Source: an uncultured Bacteroides sp.
GTDB taxonomy: Bacteria > Bacteroidota > Bacteroidia > Bacteroidales > Bacteroidaceae
DNA length: 64,000 nt
Direction: 5' to 3'
Assembly (NCBI GenBank): GCA_947173895.1
Contig: CAMWGU010000004.1
Coordinates: 1-64,000 of the forward strand
Below, in pieces: positions 46,036-55,793 of the stretch (the stretch's first letter is position 1; every line of letters starts with the position of its first letter). The translations under genes were made by a program, and so were the position numbers. The notes under the pieces were generated by a model, which ran no database searches, was not told the DNA's origin, and was given only the letters and a program-made list of their open reading frames with translations.

Positions 46036-46902
46036 CTACCTTGAAGGCGGAGGTCCTATGGTGGGATTCCCCATCTTCATCCGGTCCTTGTCGATAACTA
46101 CCTTGTGAAGTATCTCATAAAGCAGGCCGCCAAGGTCTATCCCCAAATCAAACTTGTTGAATTTATAACAAGGAGCTGCTATGGGGACCGTTTCCCATCC
46201 TCCGCGCAACGGATTGTAAAGGCGGCGCACACCGACTTCCATGCTGAACCGCTCACTCATGCCTACCGTCAGGCTACCCCCGTAACCGGCGGAGCGCATG
46301 CCGTAGGACGGCCCGCTATAATAAGCCCCGAACACTTTCAGCGCAACGCGGTCCGAAAGTCGGTACATCAACGCACCCGAAGTACCCAAGGATTGCCCCA
46401 CAGCAAAAGGGATATTCATTTTCAGGGCATCGACCCCTAACTGCATGCTCCAATGCGAATTGAATCGGTACACATATTCCAGCGATGCTTGATTCGTGAT
46501 GCCTATGCCGGGCAATGTAGTCTGCCGCCCGGAAGCATAAAGCGTTCCGTTTTTCCATGCGCCCAACACTCCTCCTGCAACATAATCCCCACGAAGCAGG
46601 GGAGAGGGATTTATATAATAAGGCAAGGCAATCGGTTTTTCCAACGAAAGATGCCACAGGGAATCGGAAGCCGGAAGTTTTCCTGTGGAAGAAGAAAGCT
46701 CCGCCTTGTCGGGCAACGATACTTCCTCGTCGACCAATACGGACAAGGAGCTTGTTTTTCCCACCTCTTCTGTCCGCACGCTGTCGGCCGCCACGCGCTT
46801 CACGTCCTCTTGGGCGAACATCTCCAAGGGGAGAACCGCCAACCAGCAGCAACACACTACTGTGCGGAATACCTTGTAAAATTTATCAGAATCCTGTCTC
46901 AT
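46036..46902 (-). CDS. Exported hypothetical protein, probable outer-membrane barrel
   Basis: About 288 residues; the ATG at 46902 (MRQDSDKFYKVF) precedes a signal peptide ending MFAQ, while an in-frame start at 46932 also exists. A polar Ser/Glu-rich linker (about residues 35-75) is followed by beta-strand pattern: DYVAGGVLGAWKNGTLYASG, ASLEYVYRFNSHWSMQLGVDA, ALKVFGAYYSGPSYG, GSLTVGMSERFSMEVGVRR. The family is not recognised. It lies 38 bases downstream of the SNF2 gene on the same strand and may be read through from it. Confidence 0.6.
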   Translation of the reverse strand: MRQDSDKFYKVFRTVVCCCWLAVLPLEMFAQEDVKRVAADSVRTEEVGKTSSLSVLVDEEVSLPDKAELSSSTGKLPASDSLWHLSLEKPIALPYYINPSPLLRGDYVAGGVLGAWKNGTLYASGRQTTLPGIGITNQASLEYVYRFNSHWSMQLGVDALKMNIPFAVGQSLGTSGALMYRLSDRVALKVFGAYYSGPSYGMRSAGYGGSLTVGMSERFSMEVGVRRLYNPLRGGWETVPIAAPCYKFNKFDLGIDLGGLLYEILHKVVIDKDRMKMGNPTIGPPPSR

Positions 46903-46940
46903 CTTACTTACTCCTTTTGTTCTTGCACACAATAGAGTAA

Positions 46941-49406
46941 TCAGTTCTTTCCCTCAAAGAGTTTTCCCACCATATTCAATATATTGGCCACACTCTCCTT
47001 GTCGGGCACCGGGATGTGCAGCGAAGTTTCTCCGGTCTGCTCGTCCACTTTCACTATCGAATCGACCAACTGCTGTGTCGCTTCGGGAGACTGCAACGTG
47101 CGCGCCAACCTGCTGAAGAACGACATTCCCTGCTTCACCAGTTCCTGGGGAGCAGTCTCCTTACAACAGTGCGCCGAAGTTCCGGCAGATGTTCTGCCCG
47201 TCTCCAAAGAACCTTTCTCGTCCGCCACCAGATTAGTTTCAGGGAAAACCAGATCTTCTTCTTTGATATCCTCTTCTGGAGAAAGCACTTCCTTCTTTTC
47301 TTCCATATCTTCTGCCCCGACCGCATTCTCTTGTTTTCCTTCCGATTCTATCACGCTCCGGATGGAATCCATAATCTTGTCCAGCTTGCTGTCTTCCAAG
47401 AAAACAGAATCCTCCCCGTTGTCCAGAATGCCTTCGAACAAAGACGTCTTGAAATTAAGCGTACCAAGCATACGCTCCTCGATAGTCTGGCTGGCCACCA
47501 GATTGATAACCTGTATATTCCTCCGCTGCCCGATGCGGTAGATGCGGGCTATACGCTGCTCCAGTACCGCCGGATTCCATGGCAGGTCCATATTTATCAA
47601 TACCGAAGCCACTTGCAGGTTCAATCCGGTACTTCCCGCATCTGTCGAAATGAATACACGACTTTCGGGATTCTCTGTAAAGCGTTCGGTCAACAGGCGG
47701 CGTTTCGGCGAAGGCACCCCGCCGTGCAGGTATTCATAGCCTATGCCCAGCTTGTCCAGTTCGGCAGCAATAAGCCGCGTCATACGTTCCCACTGGCTGA
47801 AAATCACTACCTTTTGGTCGCTGCTCTCAAACAGATTGTGAAGGATGTTCATGGTTTCCTCCACCTTAGTATCACACCGGGTCTTCTGATCCAAAATATA
47901 CGTGCTATCGCACACCATGCGCATTTGGTTCAAGAACAACAACAGGCGTTTACGGTCCTTTTCACTCAAGAAATGGTTGCGCACCCACTTAAACACCAAC
48001 TGGGCCACCATCGACTGGCACTCATCATGTATGCCGCGTTGTTCCTTAGTCATAGGCACAAACAAAATCTTGTCCGTCCGCTCGGGCAGTTGCAAAGCTA
48101 CATCGCACTTACGGCGGCGGATCAATACCTTCTTCAACCGTTCACCCACAACATTCAGGTTCTTGTAGCCCACCACCTTTCCGGTCTCCGAAGTGACAAC
48201 CGTCTCATCCATGAACTTATAATAAGGGCCGAGGCAGTACTGATCGACAAACTGCATGATGGAATAAAGTTCTTCCAGTTTGTTTTCCAGCGGGGTGCCC
48301 GACAGCACAACGGCATATTCGGCCTCGATATGGCGCGCCGACTTGGAAATCTGCGTCTTCCAATTCTTCAGGCGCTGCACCTCGTCCATAATCAAAAAAT
48401 CGGTATGCAACGTGCCCGATACCTTGATGTCGTTGCTCATGCTGTTGTATGATACAATCTTATAAAAACTATCCGAATCATACAGCTTCTTGCGAGCCAA
48501 CTGGTTTCCCTCCACCACCGTTGCCGCAGAATCGGTAAAACGCTCTATCTCTTTTTTCCACTGATACTTCAGCGAAGTGGGGCAGACGACAAGCACGGAC
48601 GAAATGAGTTTCATCTTTTTCATCAACTCGGCCGTCCCGATGGCCTGAATGGTCTTTCCCAGCCCCATCTCATCGGCGATGACCGATTTTCCGGCACAGA
48701 AAGCAAAACGGATCCCTTCCTTCTGATAAGGATATAAAGACGTCTTGAGCAACGCATCCAGCTTGGCGTCAGAGAAATCCTCCATCAGTTTCTTCCGATA
48801 CAAAGCGTCCCGTTTCTCGACAATATAACTAAACACATCCGAATACCAGCGGAATGTATTGTCCAGGCGCATAGCCTCGGCAAAGAAAGTCATGATGGAA
48901 CCGACAGCCTGCGGACGTATCACTCCGTCCGGTGTGAAATAAGATTCGGCCAGCTTGCGGAACTCTTCCTCATGTTCCGTCCCTATGCGCAAACACACTT
49001 GACGTCCGCCTTTGTAAGACAAGTACACCGATGTATAGGCCGGTCTTCCCTGATACACAGGCCGATGGTGGTCCGCTATCCACAACTTCACGGCTTCCAG
49101 ATGCTTGCAAGTACCCAGTCGGCTGGTTTTGAAATCCATGCACGAGCAATAATTCCACGGGCTGTTCGTCCCGCGATATACCACCGTATACTCGTTTCTT
49201 GTCGCAACGTTCTCCACCGTATAATATCCGGGAGCATCCTTAAAATCTTGTTCCGAAATGATAAAGGTTTCTTTCCTTGCTGCCTGTTGCCTCAATGCAA
49301 TCTGCCATTCCTCCAACGTCATCCCGTCAGGCTTGTAGTGGTAAGATACTTTCGGTACGGTCTTGTCATTTTTCTTTTTGTTGCCGGTATTGTTTTTTTT
49401 AGCCAT
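46941..49406 (-). CDS. SWIM zinc-finger SNF2-type helicase
   Basis: A DNA-dependent ATPase of the SNF2/RapA type (821 residues). The N-terminal SWIM finger is CSCMDFKTSRLGTCKH (C-x-C-x(n)-C-x-H, about residues 87-102). Helicase core: DEMGLGKT (Walker A), MDEVQRLKN (motif II), LSGTPLENKLEE (III), then HGGVPSPKRR, STDAGSTGLNLQ and QRIARIYRIGQRR (V/VI). An acidic C-terminal tail follows. The start is either the ATG at 49406 (MAKKNN) or 49418. It may remodel nucleoprotein in repair or transcription. No defence partners are adjacent. Confidence 0.9.
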   Translation of the reverse strand: MAKKNNTGNKKKNDKTVPKVSYHYKPDGMTLEEWQIALRQQAARKETFIISEQDFKDAPGYYTVENVATRNEYTVVYRGTNSPWNYCSCMDFKTSRLGTCKHLEAVKLWIADHHRPVYQGRPAYTSVYLSYKGGRQVCLRIGTEHEEEFRKLAESYFTPDGVIRPQAVGSIMTFFAEAMRLDNTFRWYSDVFSYIVEKRDALYRKKLMEDFSDAKLDALLKTSLYPYQKEGIRFAFCAGKSVIADEMGLGKTIQAIGTAELMKKMKLISSVLVVCPTSLKYQWKKEIERFTDSAATVVEGNQLARKKLYDSDSFYKIVSYNSMSNDIKVSGTLHTDFLIMDEVQRLKNWKTQISKSARHIEAEYAVVLSGTPLENKLEELYSIMQFVDQYCLGPYYKFMDETVVTSETGKVVGYKNLNVVGERLKKVLIRRRKCDVALQLPERTDKILFVPMTKEQRGIHDECQSMVAQLVFKWVRNHFLSEKDRKRLLLFLNQMRMVCDSTYILDQKTRCDTKVEETMNILHNLFESSDQKVVIFSQWERMTRLIAAELDKLGIGYEYLHGGVPSPKRRLLTERFTENPESRVFISTDAGSTGLNLQVASVLINMDLPWNPAVLEQRIARIYRIGQRRNIQVINLVASQTIEERMLGTLNFKTSLFEGILDNGEDSVFLEDSKLDKIMDSIRSVIESEGKQENAVGAEDMEEKKEVLSPEEDIKEEDLVFPETNLVADEKGSLETGRTSAGTSAHCCKETAPQELVKQGMSFFSRLARTLQSPEATQQLVDSIVKVDEQTGETSLHIPVPDKESVANILNMVGKLFEGKN

Positions 49407-49453
49407 AAACTGATTCATTTTTAATGGGTCAAAGATACAGATTCTTGTCCAGA

Positions 49454-49684
49454 TTACCTGTTTCCATTCAATATATTGTGCAACATCTGTTCATTTTCAT
49501 TCCCCATAAAGCTGCAATACTCAGCATACGAAAAAGGAAACAACTCTCTAGTGATATGCCTTCCTGTCAATTTCGTACCCAACTCACGACTCAGCATCGA
49601 AGCATTAGAACCGGTAATTACCACATAAAAACCTTCATCCAACTTGCCACGAACATACTCTTTACCAGATTTACCTGCTTCCAT
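49454..49684 (-). pseudogene. Remnant of an AAA ATPase (DUF4143 type)
   Basis: Up to 76 residues. The middle (EGFYVVITGSNASMLSRELGTKLTGRHITRELFPFSYAEYC) is the well-known central block of the AAA+/DUF4143 ATPases abundant in Bacteroides. The Walker A and B parts before it and the DUF4143 domain after it are missing, and the first residues do not match the family. It is a fragment left after deletion, between the SNF2 gene and the DUF1349 gene. Confidence 0.75.
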
Positions 49685-49695
49685 TTAGTCTGGAA

Positions 49696-50352
49696 CTATT
49701 TTCCTTCGCTATTTTTTTCCAGCCATTGCACACGGCGCAAATCCGGTAGATGCTTGATGGAGAAATCCTCAAACTTTGCCCGAAAGCCTTTGCCATCAGG
49801 GCAAGCGCCCATGATTCCCACCATGACGGGACAATTGTCCTCCAGCCAGGCGTTGCGCATCATCGTGTATTCCTTGTCATCCAACGAATAGAAAATCTCC
49901 ACGGCATCCAGCCGGCGCACCGCCTTTATCCAAACAAAGGGCAAAGGCTTTTCCACAGGAATGATGCTCCAGTCGCTGGTGTGATGGGTCACGACGGTAC
50001 TGAGGTTGTATTTTCCGTCCACAAACTCGATGCCTGCTTTGATGTAATTCTCCTGATCGATGCGCAACATTAGTCCCGACTGGTCGAAGCGCGTCTTGTA
50101 GTCGCCCGAAATCTTCACCTTGACCTCAAACTCTCCGCCACGCAAGGTATACAGAAACGGGGCATCGTCCACGGTAAATCCATAATGGGATATGCGCCAG
50201 TAATCGGTCTGTGGAGTGACTTCCATCGAAAGCGAGTTGCCTTCAACTTTCCATTGTTCGGGTTCGTTGAACCACTGCATCTTTTCCAATGCCTGCCCCA
50301 TGCAGGCAAATGAAGTGGCAATCATCCATCCGCTCAACAATAACTTTTTCAT
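49696..50352 (-). CDS. DUF1349 concanavalin-like exported protein
   Basis: About 218 residues with a signal peptide (MKKLLLSGWMIATSFACMGQ). The body is a jelly-roll of the DUF1349 kind: KMQWFNEPEQWKVEGNSLSMEV, DYWRISHYGF, RFDQSGLMLRIDQENYIKAGIEFVDGKYNLSTVVT, and a C-terminal GKGFRAKFEDFSI. Such proteins bind or process glycans, but no catalytic residue can be pointed out. The start may be two codons upstream (50358). Its own -7 box lies at 50377. Confidence 0.85.
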   Translation of the reverse strand: MKKLLLSGWMIATSFACMGQALEKMQWFNEPEQWKVEGNSLSMEVTPQTDYWRISHYGFTVDDAPFLYTLRGGEFEVKVKISGDYKTRFDQSGLMLRIDQENYIKAGIEFVDGKYNLSTVVTHHTSDWSIIPVEKPLPFVWIKAVRRLDAVEIFYSLDDKEYTMMRNAWLEDNCPVMVGIMGACPDGKGFRAKFEDFSIKHLPDLRRVQWLEKNSEGK

Positions 50353-50376
50353 TTTCATTCTTTCTTATTATTTTTG

Positions 50377-50384
50377 CAAAGGTA
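50377..50384 (-). promoter_or_regulatory. -7 box of the DUF1349 gene
   Basis: TACCTTTG on the minus strand, 24 bases before the start. The rest of the 295-base divergent gap is AT-rich, with no clear promoter for the plus-strand barrel gene. Confidence 0.55.
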
Positions 50385-50653
50385 AAGCATTGCAGGACAC
50401 TGCACAATGATTATAAATAACCATTTTAATCACCCAACAAGGAGTTCTTGTCGCAAGATTTTACGAAAGAACAACCGTTATGCGTAAATACTGAACAGAT
50501 ATAAATATCAATAAAGGTACCAAAAATTTGCGATTATAACAGAAATCTTTTAAAAAAATATTCTTCCTAAGTGCAACCCATTATCACAAAGTTTCGTCTA
50601 ATACTAAAAAGCGGGAATGGCCGCCCCGCAATCATTAGTTAAACACAATAAAA

Positions 50654-52981
50654 ATGAAACAGATATTAATTGGAGTCATGTTGCTGGGCGGCATGATACA
50701 GGGAGCTTTTGCTCAAAATTGGGAAATAAAGGGAAATGTATGTGATGCCCGCAGACAAGAAGCGTTGGAGTTTGCAAATGTGGTGCTGAAAACCTTGGAT
50801 TCCACATTTGTGGCAGGGACAACAACGGATGCGCAGGGACGTTTTCTGTTCAACAAAGTTCAAAAAGGAGATTATATATTGTCGGTCTCCAGCCTGGGAT
50901 TTCAGACAGAGCATATTTCCTTGATAGGATTGTCGAAAAATACATACTTGGGAAAAATCACTCTACTGGATGACACTGTATCATTGGAAGGTGTGACAAT
51001 AAGTGCTTCCGCACAAACAAGCCGTGCAGACAAAAAAGTTGTTTTTCCATCGGACCGACAAGTAAAAGCTTCGGGAAACGGAATGGACTTGCTACAACAA
51101 ATGATGTTGCCCCAGGTACAAGTGGATTTGTTGAACAGCGAAATCAAAGCCGTAGGAAATGGAGTCGTTCAGCTACGCATCAACGGCGTGAAGGTAGAAC
51201 AAAGTGAAATCAAGGCATTGAACCCTTCGGATATCATTCGTATAGAATACCATGACAATCCGGGATTGCGCTATGGAAATGCCGACATCGTGCTGGACTA
51301 CATTGTTCGCCGACCAGATACGGGTGGAAGCTTCGGGATGGACATGGCACAAGGCATCAACGCCCTATGGGGGGAACACAATGTCAGAGGAAAAATCAAC
51401 CATAAGAATTCGGAATGGGGAGCCTCCTATAACATCGGGCCACGCGATTTTTATGGCATGAAACGAAACAACGAAGAGGAGTTCCATCTGGCAAACGGGA
51501 AAACCTTGAATCGAGTGGAGTTGGGAGAACCTTCGCATGCTCGCTTGTTTATGCACAACCTGAACGTGAATTACAGTTATCAAAAGCCGGATAAATACAT
51601 GTTCAATGCCACATTCCGCTACCGTAATAACCACCAGCCACATTGGGATTACAAAGGGATATTGATGAACAAGGAAAACCCAGAAGACAAAGTAGAAATG
51701 GTTGACCTATCAGGATCGGATTATCAAACCCCGGCACTGGACTTGTATTACCAACAAAACCTGAAACACAACCAGACATTGGTATTCAACGTAGTAGGAA
51801 CGTACAATCAAACCGGCTCTTCCCGTTTCTACCAGGAGAGCAGGCAAGGACAACTATTGACAGACATAAATAACAAAGTAAACGGCGACAAATACTCCAT
51901 CATCGGCGAGGCTGTCTATGAAAAAAAACTGGCAAACGGCAATCGGTGGAGCAGTGGATTTTACCATAGCCATTCATTCTCGGACAACAGCTATATCAAC
52001 GAACATAACTACAAGACGCACATGAAACAGATGGATAGTTACCTGTATGCCGAGTTTGCGGGAAAAATGAAACGGCTGGATTATACATTGGGCATAAAAG
52101 TAAACCGCTCGGCTTACAGCCAACAGGGTGAAGAAATGGATTACGAACATTACACCGTAACTCCACGCCTGACCCTCTTTTACGCCTTACCTGGAGAATC
52201 GTCCATCCGCCTGAAATCATCCATCGAGAATGTAAGTCCCTCTTTAAGCGAACTAAGCGCCATCGACCAAGTAATCGATTCCTTACAAATCCAACGGGGA
52301 AATCCGAGCTTGAAATCATATATGAGCTATTATACCGAACTGAACTACGAATTCCGCAAAGGACTTCTCTATATAAACGCCATAGGAGCTTACGAGTACC
52401 AGCCGGATGCCATCATGGACGAAAAACGCCTAGAAGGAAACAAGGTTATCCAGACCTGGGACAACCAGAAGAATTGGCAACGGATAACCGCTTTCGCCAA
52501 CTTCAGGATAGGTCCGGTCAAGGACATCTTGCAATTCTCCCTCAATGGAGGCGTGAACCATTATATCAGCAATGGCAACGCTTATACACACCGCTACACC
52601 AACTGGTGGTGTCAGGCCGATGCCTCGGTCACCTGGAAAAAATGGTCACTTGGATATATGGTCATGACAAACTGGAACTGGTTTAAGGGCGAAACGATGA
52701 GTGGAGGAGAGAACTTTCAAGGTTTGCAACTTGGTTACCGCCACAAGGATTTGATGGTAGGAATGCGCGTGTTTAATCCGTTTACAGACAATTACAAGCA
52801 GGAGACCGAGAATTGGAACCGCTACGCTTCGTTCCATCGTTCGAACTACATCAAAGAAAGTTCGAAATTGTTTGTAGCCACTGTCGCATACAATTTTTCG
52901 TTCGGACGCAACTATCATGCAGCCCAAAAGAAAATCAACAACGCCGACAACGATTCAGGAGTAATGAATGCAGGCAAGTAA
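50654..52981 (+). CDS. Outer-membrane barrel with carboxypeptidase-like plug (OMP_b-brl_3 type)
   Basis: A 775-residue TonB-receptor-like protein. Signal peptide to about residue 20 (GAFAQ). A carboxypeptidase-regulatory-like domain (about 22-105: EIKGNVCDARRQEALEFANVVL, TTTDAQGRFLFNKVQKGDYILSVSSLGFQ) leads into a short plug-like region (LQQMMLPQVQVD, LRINGVKVEQSEIKALNPSDIIRIEY). The rest is a many-stranded barrel ending in aromatic-rich strands (VATVAYNFSFGRNYH). No SusD partner or anti-sigma gene is adjacent, so it is not a standard SusC. It probably transports or senses an unknown ligand. Confidence 0.85.
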   Translation: MKQILIGVMLLGGMIQGAFAQNWEIKGNVCDARRQEALEFANVVLKTLDSTFVAGTTTDAQGRFLFNKVQKGDYILSVSSLGFQTEHISLIGLSKNTYLGKITLLDDTVSLEGVTISASAQTSRADKKVVFPSDRQVKASGNGMDLLQQMMLPQVQVDLLNSEIKAVGNGVVQLRINGVKVEQSEIKALNPSDIIRIEYHDNPGLRYGNADIVLDYIVRRPDTGGSFGMDMAQGINALWGEHNVRGKINHKNSEWGASYNIGPRDFYGMKRNNEEEFHLANGKTLNRVELGEPSHARLFMHNLNVNYSYQKPDKYMFNATFRYRNNHQPHWDYKGILMNKENPEDKVEMVDLSGSDYQTPALDLYYQQNLKHNQTLVFNVVGTYNQTGSSRFYQESRQGQLLTDINNKVNGDKYSIIGEAVYEKKLANGNRWSSGFYHSHSFSDNSYINEHNYKTHMKQMDSYLYAEFAGKMKRLDYTLGIKVNRSAYSQQGEEMDYEHYTVTPRLTLFYALPGESSIRLKSSIENVSPSLSELSAIDQVIDSLQIQRGNPSLKSYMSYYTELNYEFRKGLLYINAIGAYEYQPDAIMDEKRLEGNKVIQTWDNQKNWQRITAFANFRIGPVKDILQFSLNGGVNHYISNGNAYTHRYTNWWCQADASVTWKKWSLGYMVMTNWNWFKGETMSGGENFQGLQLGYRHKDLMVGMRVFNPFTDNYKQETENWNRYASFHRSNYIKESSKLFVATVAYNFSFGRNYHAAQKKINNADNDSGVMNAGK

Positions 52982-53101
52982 AATACGTACGTGCTGCCTC
53001 CCACCACCATAACTTTTCTGCATCATTACATAACGCATGATGAACAACAATCGGTTACATAAAAATTGGGTAGCGTTGAATGTCACAAGCAAAGAAATGC
53101 G

Positions 53102-53109
53102 TACCTTTG
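53102..53109 (+). promoter_or_regulatory. rdgB -7 promoter box
   Basis: TACCTTTG, 21 bases before the ATG at 53131. An isolated TACGTACGTG word lies upstream at about 52984. Confidence 0.6.
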
Positions 53110-53130
53110 CATTAATAAATACGATGTAAG

Positions 53131-53712
53131 ATGAAACGAAAATTAGTATTTGCTACAAATAATGCGCATAAATTAGAAGAAATATCCTCCATACTGGGGG
53201 ATAAGGTGGAACTGCTGAGTTTGAAAGACATCTGTTGCACCACCGACATCCCCGAAACAGCCGACACCCTGGAAGGAAATGCCATGTTGAAAGCAGAATA
53301 TATCCACGAGCATTACGGGCTGGACTGTTTTGCCGATGACACAGGACTGGAAGTGGAAGCGCTGAATGGCGCACCGGGAGTTTACTCCGCACGCTACGGG
53401 GGCGGAGAGGGGCACAATTCGGAAGCCAACATGCAGAAACTATTACAGAACATGCAAGGTGTGAACAACAGAAAGGCACAGTTTCGTACTGCCATTTGCC
53501 TGATTATGGACGGCAAGAAACACCTGTTCGAAGGCATCGTAAAAGGAGAGATAACTAAAGAGAAAAGAGGAAATTCCGGATTTGGTTATGATCCGATCTT
53601 CATGCCCGAAGGATACAACAAAACATTTGCCGAAATGGGAAACGAAACAAAGAATAAAATTAGTCACCGCGCACTGGCGGTAGAAAAGCTTTGCCGGTTC
53701 TTAAAGGCGTAA
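53131..53712 (+). CDS. rdgB: Non-canonical purine NTP pyrophosphatase (RdgB/HAM1 family)
   Basis: Hydrolyses dITP, XTP and ITP to keep damaged purines out of DNA and RNA. The 193 residues start with [14 protein letters not shown], then [25 protein letters not shown] (metal and base site), and end with [15 protein letters not shown] and [11 protein letters not shown], all complete. The 3' end overlaps the arm of a 30-bp terminator hairpin shared with nadA. Confidence 0.95.
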   Translation: MKRKLVFATNNAHKLEEISSILGDKVELLSLKDICCTTDIPETADTLEGNAMLKAEYIHEHYGLDCFADDTGLEVEALNGAPGVYSARYGGGEGHNSEANMQKLLQNMQGVNNRKAQFRTAICLIMDGKKHLFEGIVKGEITKEKRGNSGFGYDPIFMPEGYNKTFAEMGNETKNKISHRALAVEKLCRFLKA

Positions 53713-53772
53713 ATGAAGATGGCAGAACGACTTGGTATCCCAACCAAGTCGTTCTGCCATCTTCATTTACGC
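53707..53772. terminator. 30-bp perfect inverted repeat between rdgB and nadA
   Basis: 53707-53736 is fully complementary to 53743-53772 with a 6-base loop. The left arm includes the last codon and stop of rdgB; the right arm ends 5 bases before the nadA stop. It can serve both convergent genes. The stem is much longer than needed for termination. Confidence 0.9.
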
Positions 53773-53777
53773 AACCA

Positions 53778-54770
53778 TTACAATCCCAATTTCTCCGATA
53801 TTTCGAGCATTTTCCGAATAGGTTTCACTGCCTCATATGCCACCGCTTCATCCACCGTCACTTCAGGCCACTCATATTTTAATGTATTATATAGCTTCTC
53901 CAGTGTATTCAAACGCATGAAGTTGCATTCGTTACAAGCGCAGGTACTATCCTCGGGTGGAGCGGGAATAAAGTTCTTATCGGGACACTGTTTGCGCATC
54001 TCGTGCAGGATGCCGCTCTCTGTGGCTACAATAAAATCTTTCTTATCGCTGGCAATGGCATACTTCAGCAATCCTGCCGTAGAAGCCACCTTATCTGCCA
54101 GTTTGGCAACGGCTCCCTTGCATTCGGGATGCACCAAGACTGCTGCATCGGGATACTGTTGTTTCAGTTTCAGAATCTTTTCCACCGAAAACTGTTCATG
54201 CACATGGCAAGCACCGTTCCACAGCAACATATTCCTATTCGTAATAGAATTAATATAATTTCCCAAGTTTCTATCAGGACCAAAGATTATTTTTGTTTCC
54301 TTTGCAAAACTCTCTACTATCTGTTTGGCATTGGTAGAAGTAACTACCACATCAGTTACCGCTTTAACAGCCGCCGTAGTATTGACATACGAAATGACTG
54401 TATGGTCCGGATGTTCCTTGACAAATTTAGCAAATTCATCTGCAGGGCAACTGTCTGCCAATGAACAGCCGGCATTCAAATCGGGCACCAGTACTTTCTT
54501 GTCGGGACAAAGCACTTTAGCCGTCTCTCCCATGAAGTGAACACCACACATCACAATGACATCGGCGTCTGTCTTGGCCGCCCATTGTGCCAGTGCCAGG
54601 CTGTCGCCCACAAAGTCGGCAATATCCTGTATTTCGTCCGACTGGTAGTAATGTCCCAAAATGACGGCATTCTTTTCTTTACGCAGCTTGTTGATTTCCG
54701 CTTTCAAATCCAAGGTCTTGTCCACCGGTTCGGCGACATAGCCTTTTTTCAACCATTCCTTTTTATTCAT
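53778..54770 (-). CDS. nadA: Quinolinate synthase NadA
   Basis: Iron-sulfur enzyme that condenses iminoaspartate (from NadB) with dihydroxyacetone phosphate to quinolinate. The 330 residues show the three repeated-domain layout, with ILGHYYQSDEIQDIADFVGDSLAL, the cluster cysteines in LNAGCSLAD, VHPECKG and CACNECNFM, and NGACHVHEQFS. The length is normal. It stands alone, with a minus-strand TAACTTTG about 200 bases upstream. Confidence 0.96.
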   Translation of the reverse strand: MNKKEWLKKGYVAEPVDKTLDLKAEINKLRKEKNAVILGHYYQSDEIQDIADFVGDSLALAQWAAKTDADVIVMCGVHFMGETAKVLCPDKKVLVPDLNAGCSLADSCPADEFAKFVKEHPDHTVISYVNTTAAVKAVTDVVVTSTNAKQIVESFAKETKIIFGPDRNLGNYINSITNRNMLLWNGACHVHEQFSVEKILKLKQQYPDAAVLVHPECKGAVAKLADKVASTAGLLKYAIASDKKDFIVATESGILHEMRKQCPDKNFIPAPPEDSTCACNECNFMRLNTLEKLYNTLKYEWPEVTVDEAVAYEAVKPIRKMLEISEKLGL

Positions 54771-54971
54771 TATATCTATGTTTTTTCTTTTCCCAAAAAA
54801 AGAATTTATGATATTAATTATAGCCGGTTAATATAGTTAGTAAAAACAATCGCTTTTTCTTGTCTGATAAGTTATTCATCCGTTATATTGAGATGTGAAT
54901 AGATAATCAACTGTCTTAAGTACTGATATTATTGTTTTTATTTCATTTATTAACCAATTGTTGATAATATG

Positions 54972-54979
54972 CAAAGTTA
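54972..54979 (-). promoter_or_regulatory. Possible nadA promoter box
   Basis: TAACTTTG on the minus strand, about 200 bases before the nadA ATG, in a 454-base AT-rich gap (54771-55224) that otherwise holds only the promoter of the next gene. Confidence 0.4.
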
Positions 54980-55186
54980 AAAACTTTATAGTTACGAACC
55001 ATTAAAATAGTGATTAATTTGTGTTGATATTGCTTGTTTAACTTTTGTGCTTTACTTTTGGTTTGTTGATTTGAAGTATGTACTATATCTTCATTTGAAA
55101 TATACAAGAAATACTTTTGAAATGATATTCTCATGCTTCCTACACGTTTTTCACCGTTTTCAACAGGCGTATGTGAATTAGTTTAT

Positions 55187-55194
55187 TACCTTTG
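55187..55194 (+). promoter_or_regulatory. -7 box of the SpoU-type methylase gene
   Basis: TACCTTTG, 30 bases before the ATG at 55225. Confidence 0.6.
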
Positions 55195-55224
55195 CATTCA
55201 TTCCATAAACAGTAGAAGAAAAAT

Positions 55225-55758
55225 ATGAGAAAACTTAGCATAACCGAATTGCCTCGTCTGACAGTGGACGAATTTAAAAAAGCCGAGAAACTGCCTTTGG
55301 TAGTTGTTTTGGATGAAGTACGTAGTTTGCATAATATAGGTTCGGTGTTTCGTACGTCGGATGCGTTTCTGGTAGATTGCATCTACTTGTGCGGCATCAC
55401 GGCCACTCCCCCTCATCCCGAAATGCATAAGACAGCTTTAGGAGCCGAGGATACGGTAGAATGGAAATATAGAGAAAATACACTCGATGCTGTTCGTGAA
55501 CTTCATGATCAGGGATTTACCGTATTGGCTATTGAGCAAGTAGAAGGTAGTACCATGCTAGACAAGCTGGAACTGAATGCCGGTAAAAAGTATGCAATCG
55601 TTATGGGAAATGAAGTGAAAGGAGTGCAACAGGACGTGGTCAATGCTTGCGATGGATGTGTTGAAATTCCTCAATATGGCACTAAACATTCGCTGAATGT
55701 ATCGGTCACTACTGGAATCATTCTATGGGAATTTGCTCATAAGCTGATGAAATTTTAG
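55225..55758 (+). CDS. SpoU/TrmH-family RNA methyltransferase
   Basis: A 177-residue SPOUT methyltransferase that methylates a ribose 2'-OH of tRNA or rRNA. Motifs: DEVRSLHNIGSVFRTSDAF (motif 1, with the catalytic Arg region), IVMGNEVKGV (motif 2), and IPQYGTKHSLNVSVTTGIILWEF (motif 3, knot). There is no N-terminal RNA-binding extension. The exact target cannot be told from sequence. Confidence 0.9.
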   Translation: MRKLSITELPRLTVDEFKKAEKLPLVVVLDEVRSLHNIGSVFRTSDAFLVDCIYLCGITATPPHPEMHKTALGAEDTVEWKYRENTLDAVRELHDQGFTVLAIEQVEGSTMLDKLELNAGKKYAIVMGNEVKGVQQDVVNACDGCVEIPQYGTKHSLNVSVTTGIILWEFAHKLMKF

Positions 55759-55793
55759 GCATAAGATCAAAGATTTAAGTAACAAGATAAACT

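Noticed and set aside
47016-48452. 478-codon plus-strand ORF
   Set aside because: It lies antisense to the clearly coding SNF2 helicase and has no recognisable domain or start signals.
46941-49406. SNF2 helicase as part of a DISARM- or Dnd-type defence island
   Set aside because: Neighbours are a barrel protein, a DUF1349 protein and an ATPase scrap; no methylase, PLD or Dnd/Ssp genes.
50654-52981. SusC of a polysaccharide utilisation locus
   Set aside because: No SusD gene is adjacent and the barrel is shorter than SusC; the plug looks like the OMP_b-brl_3 type.
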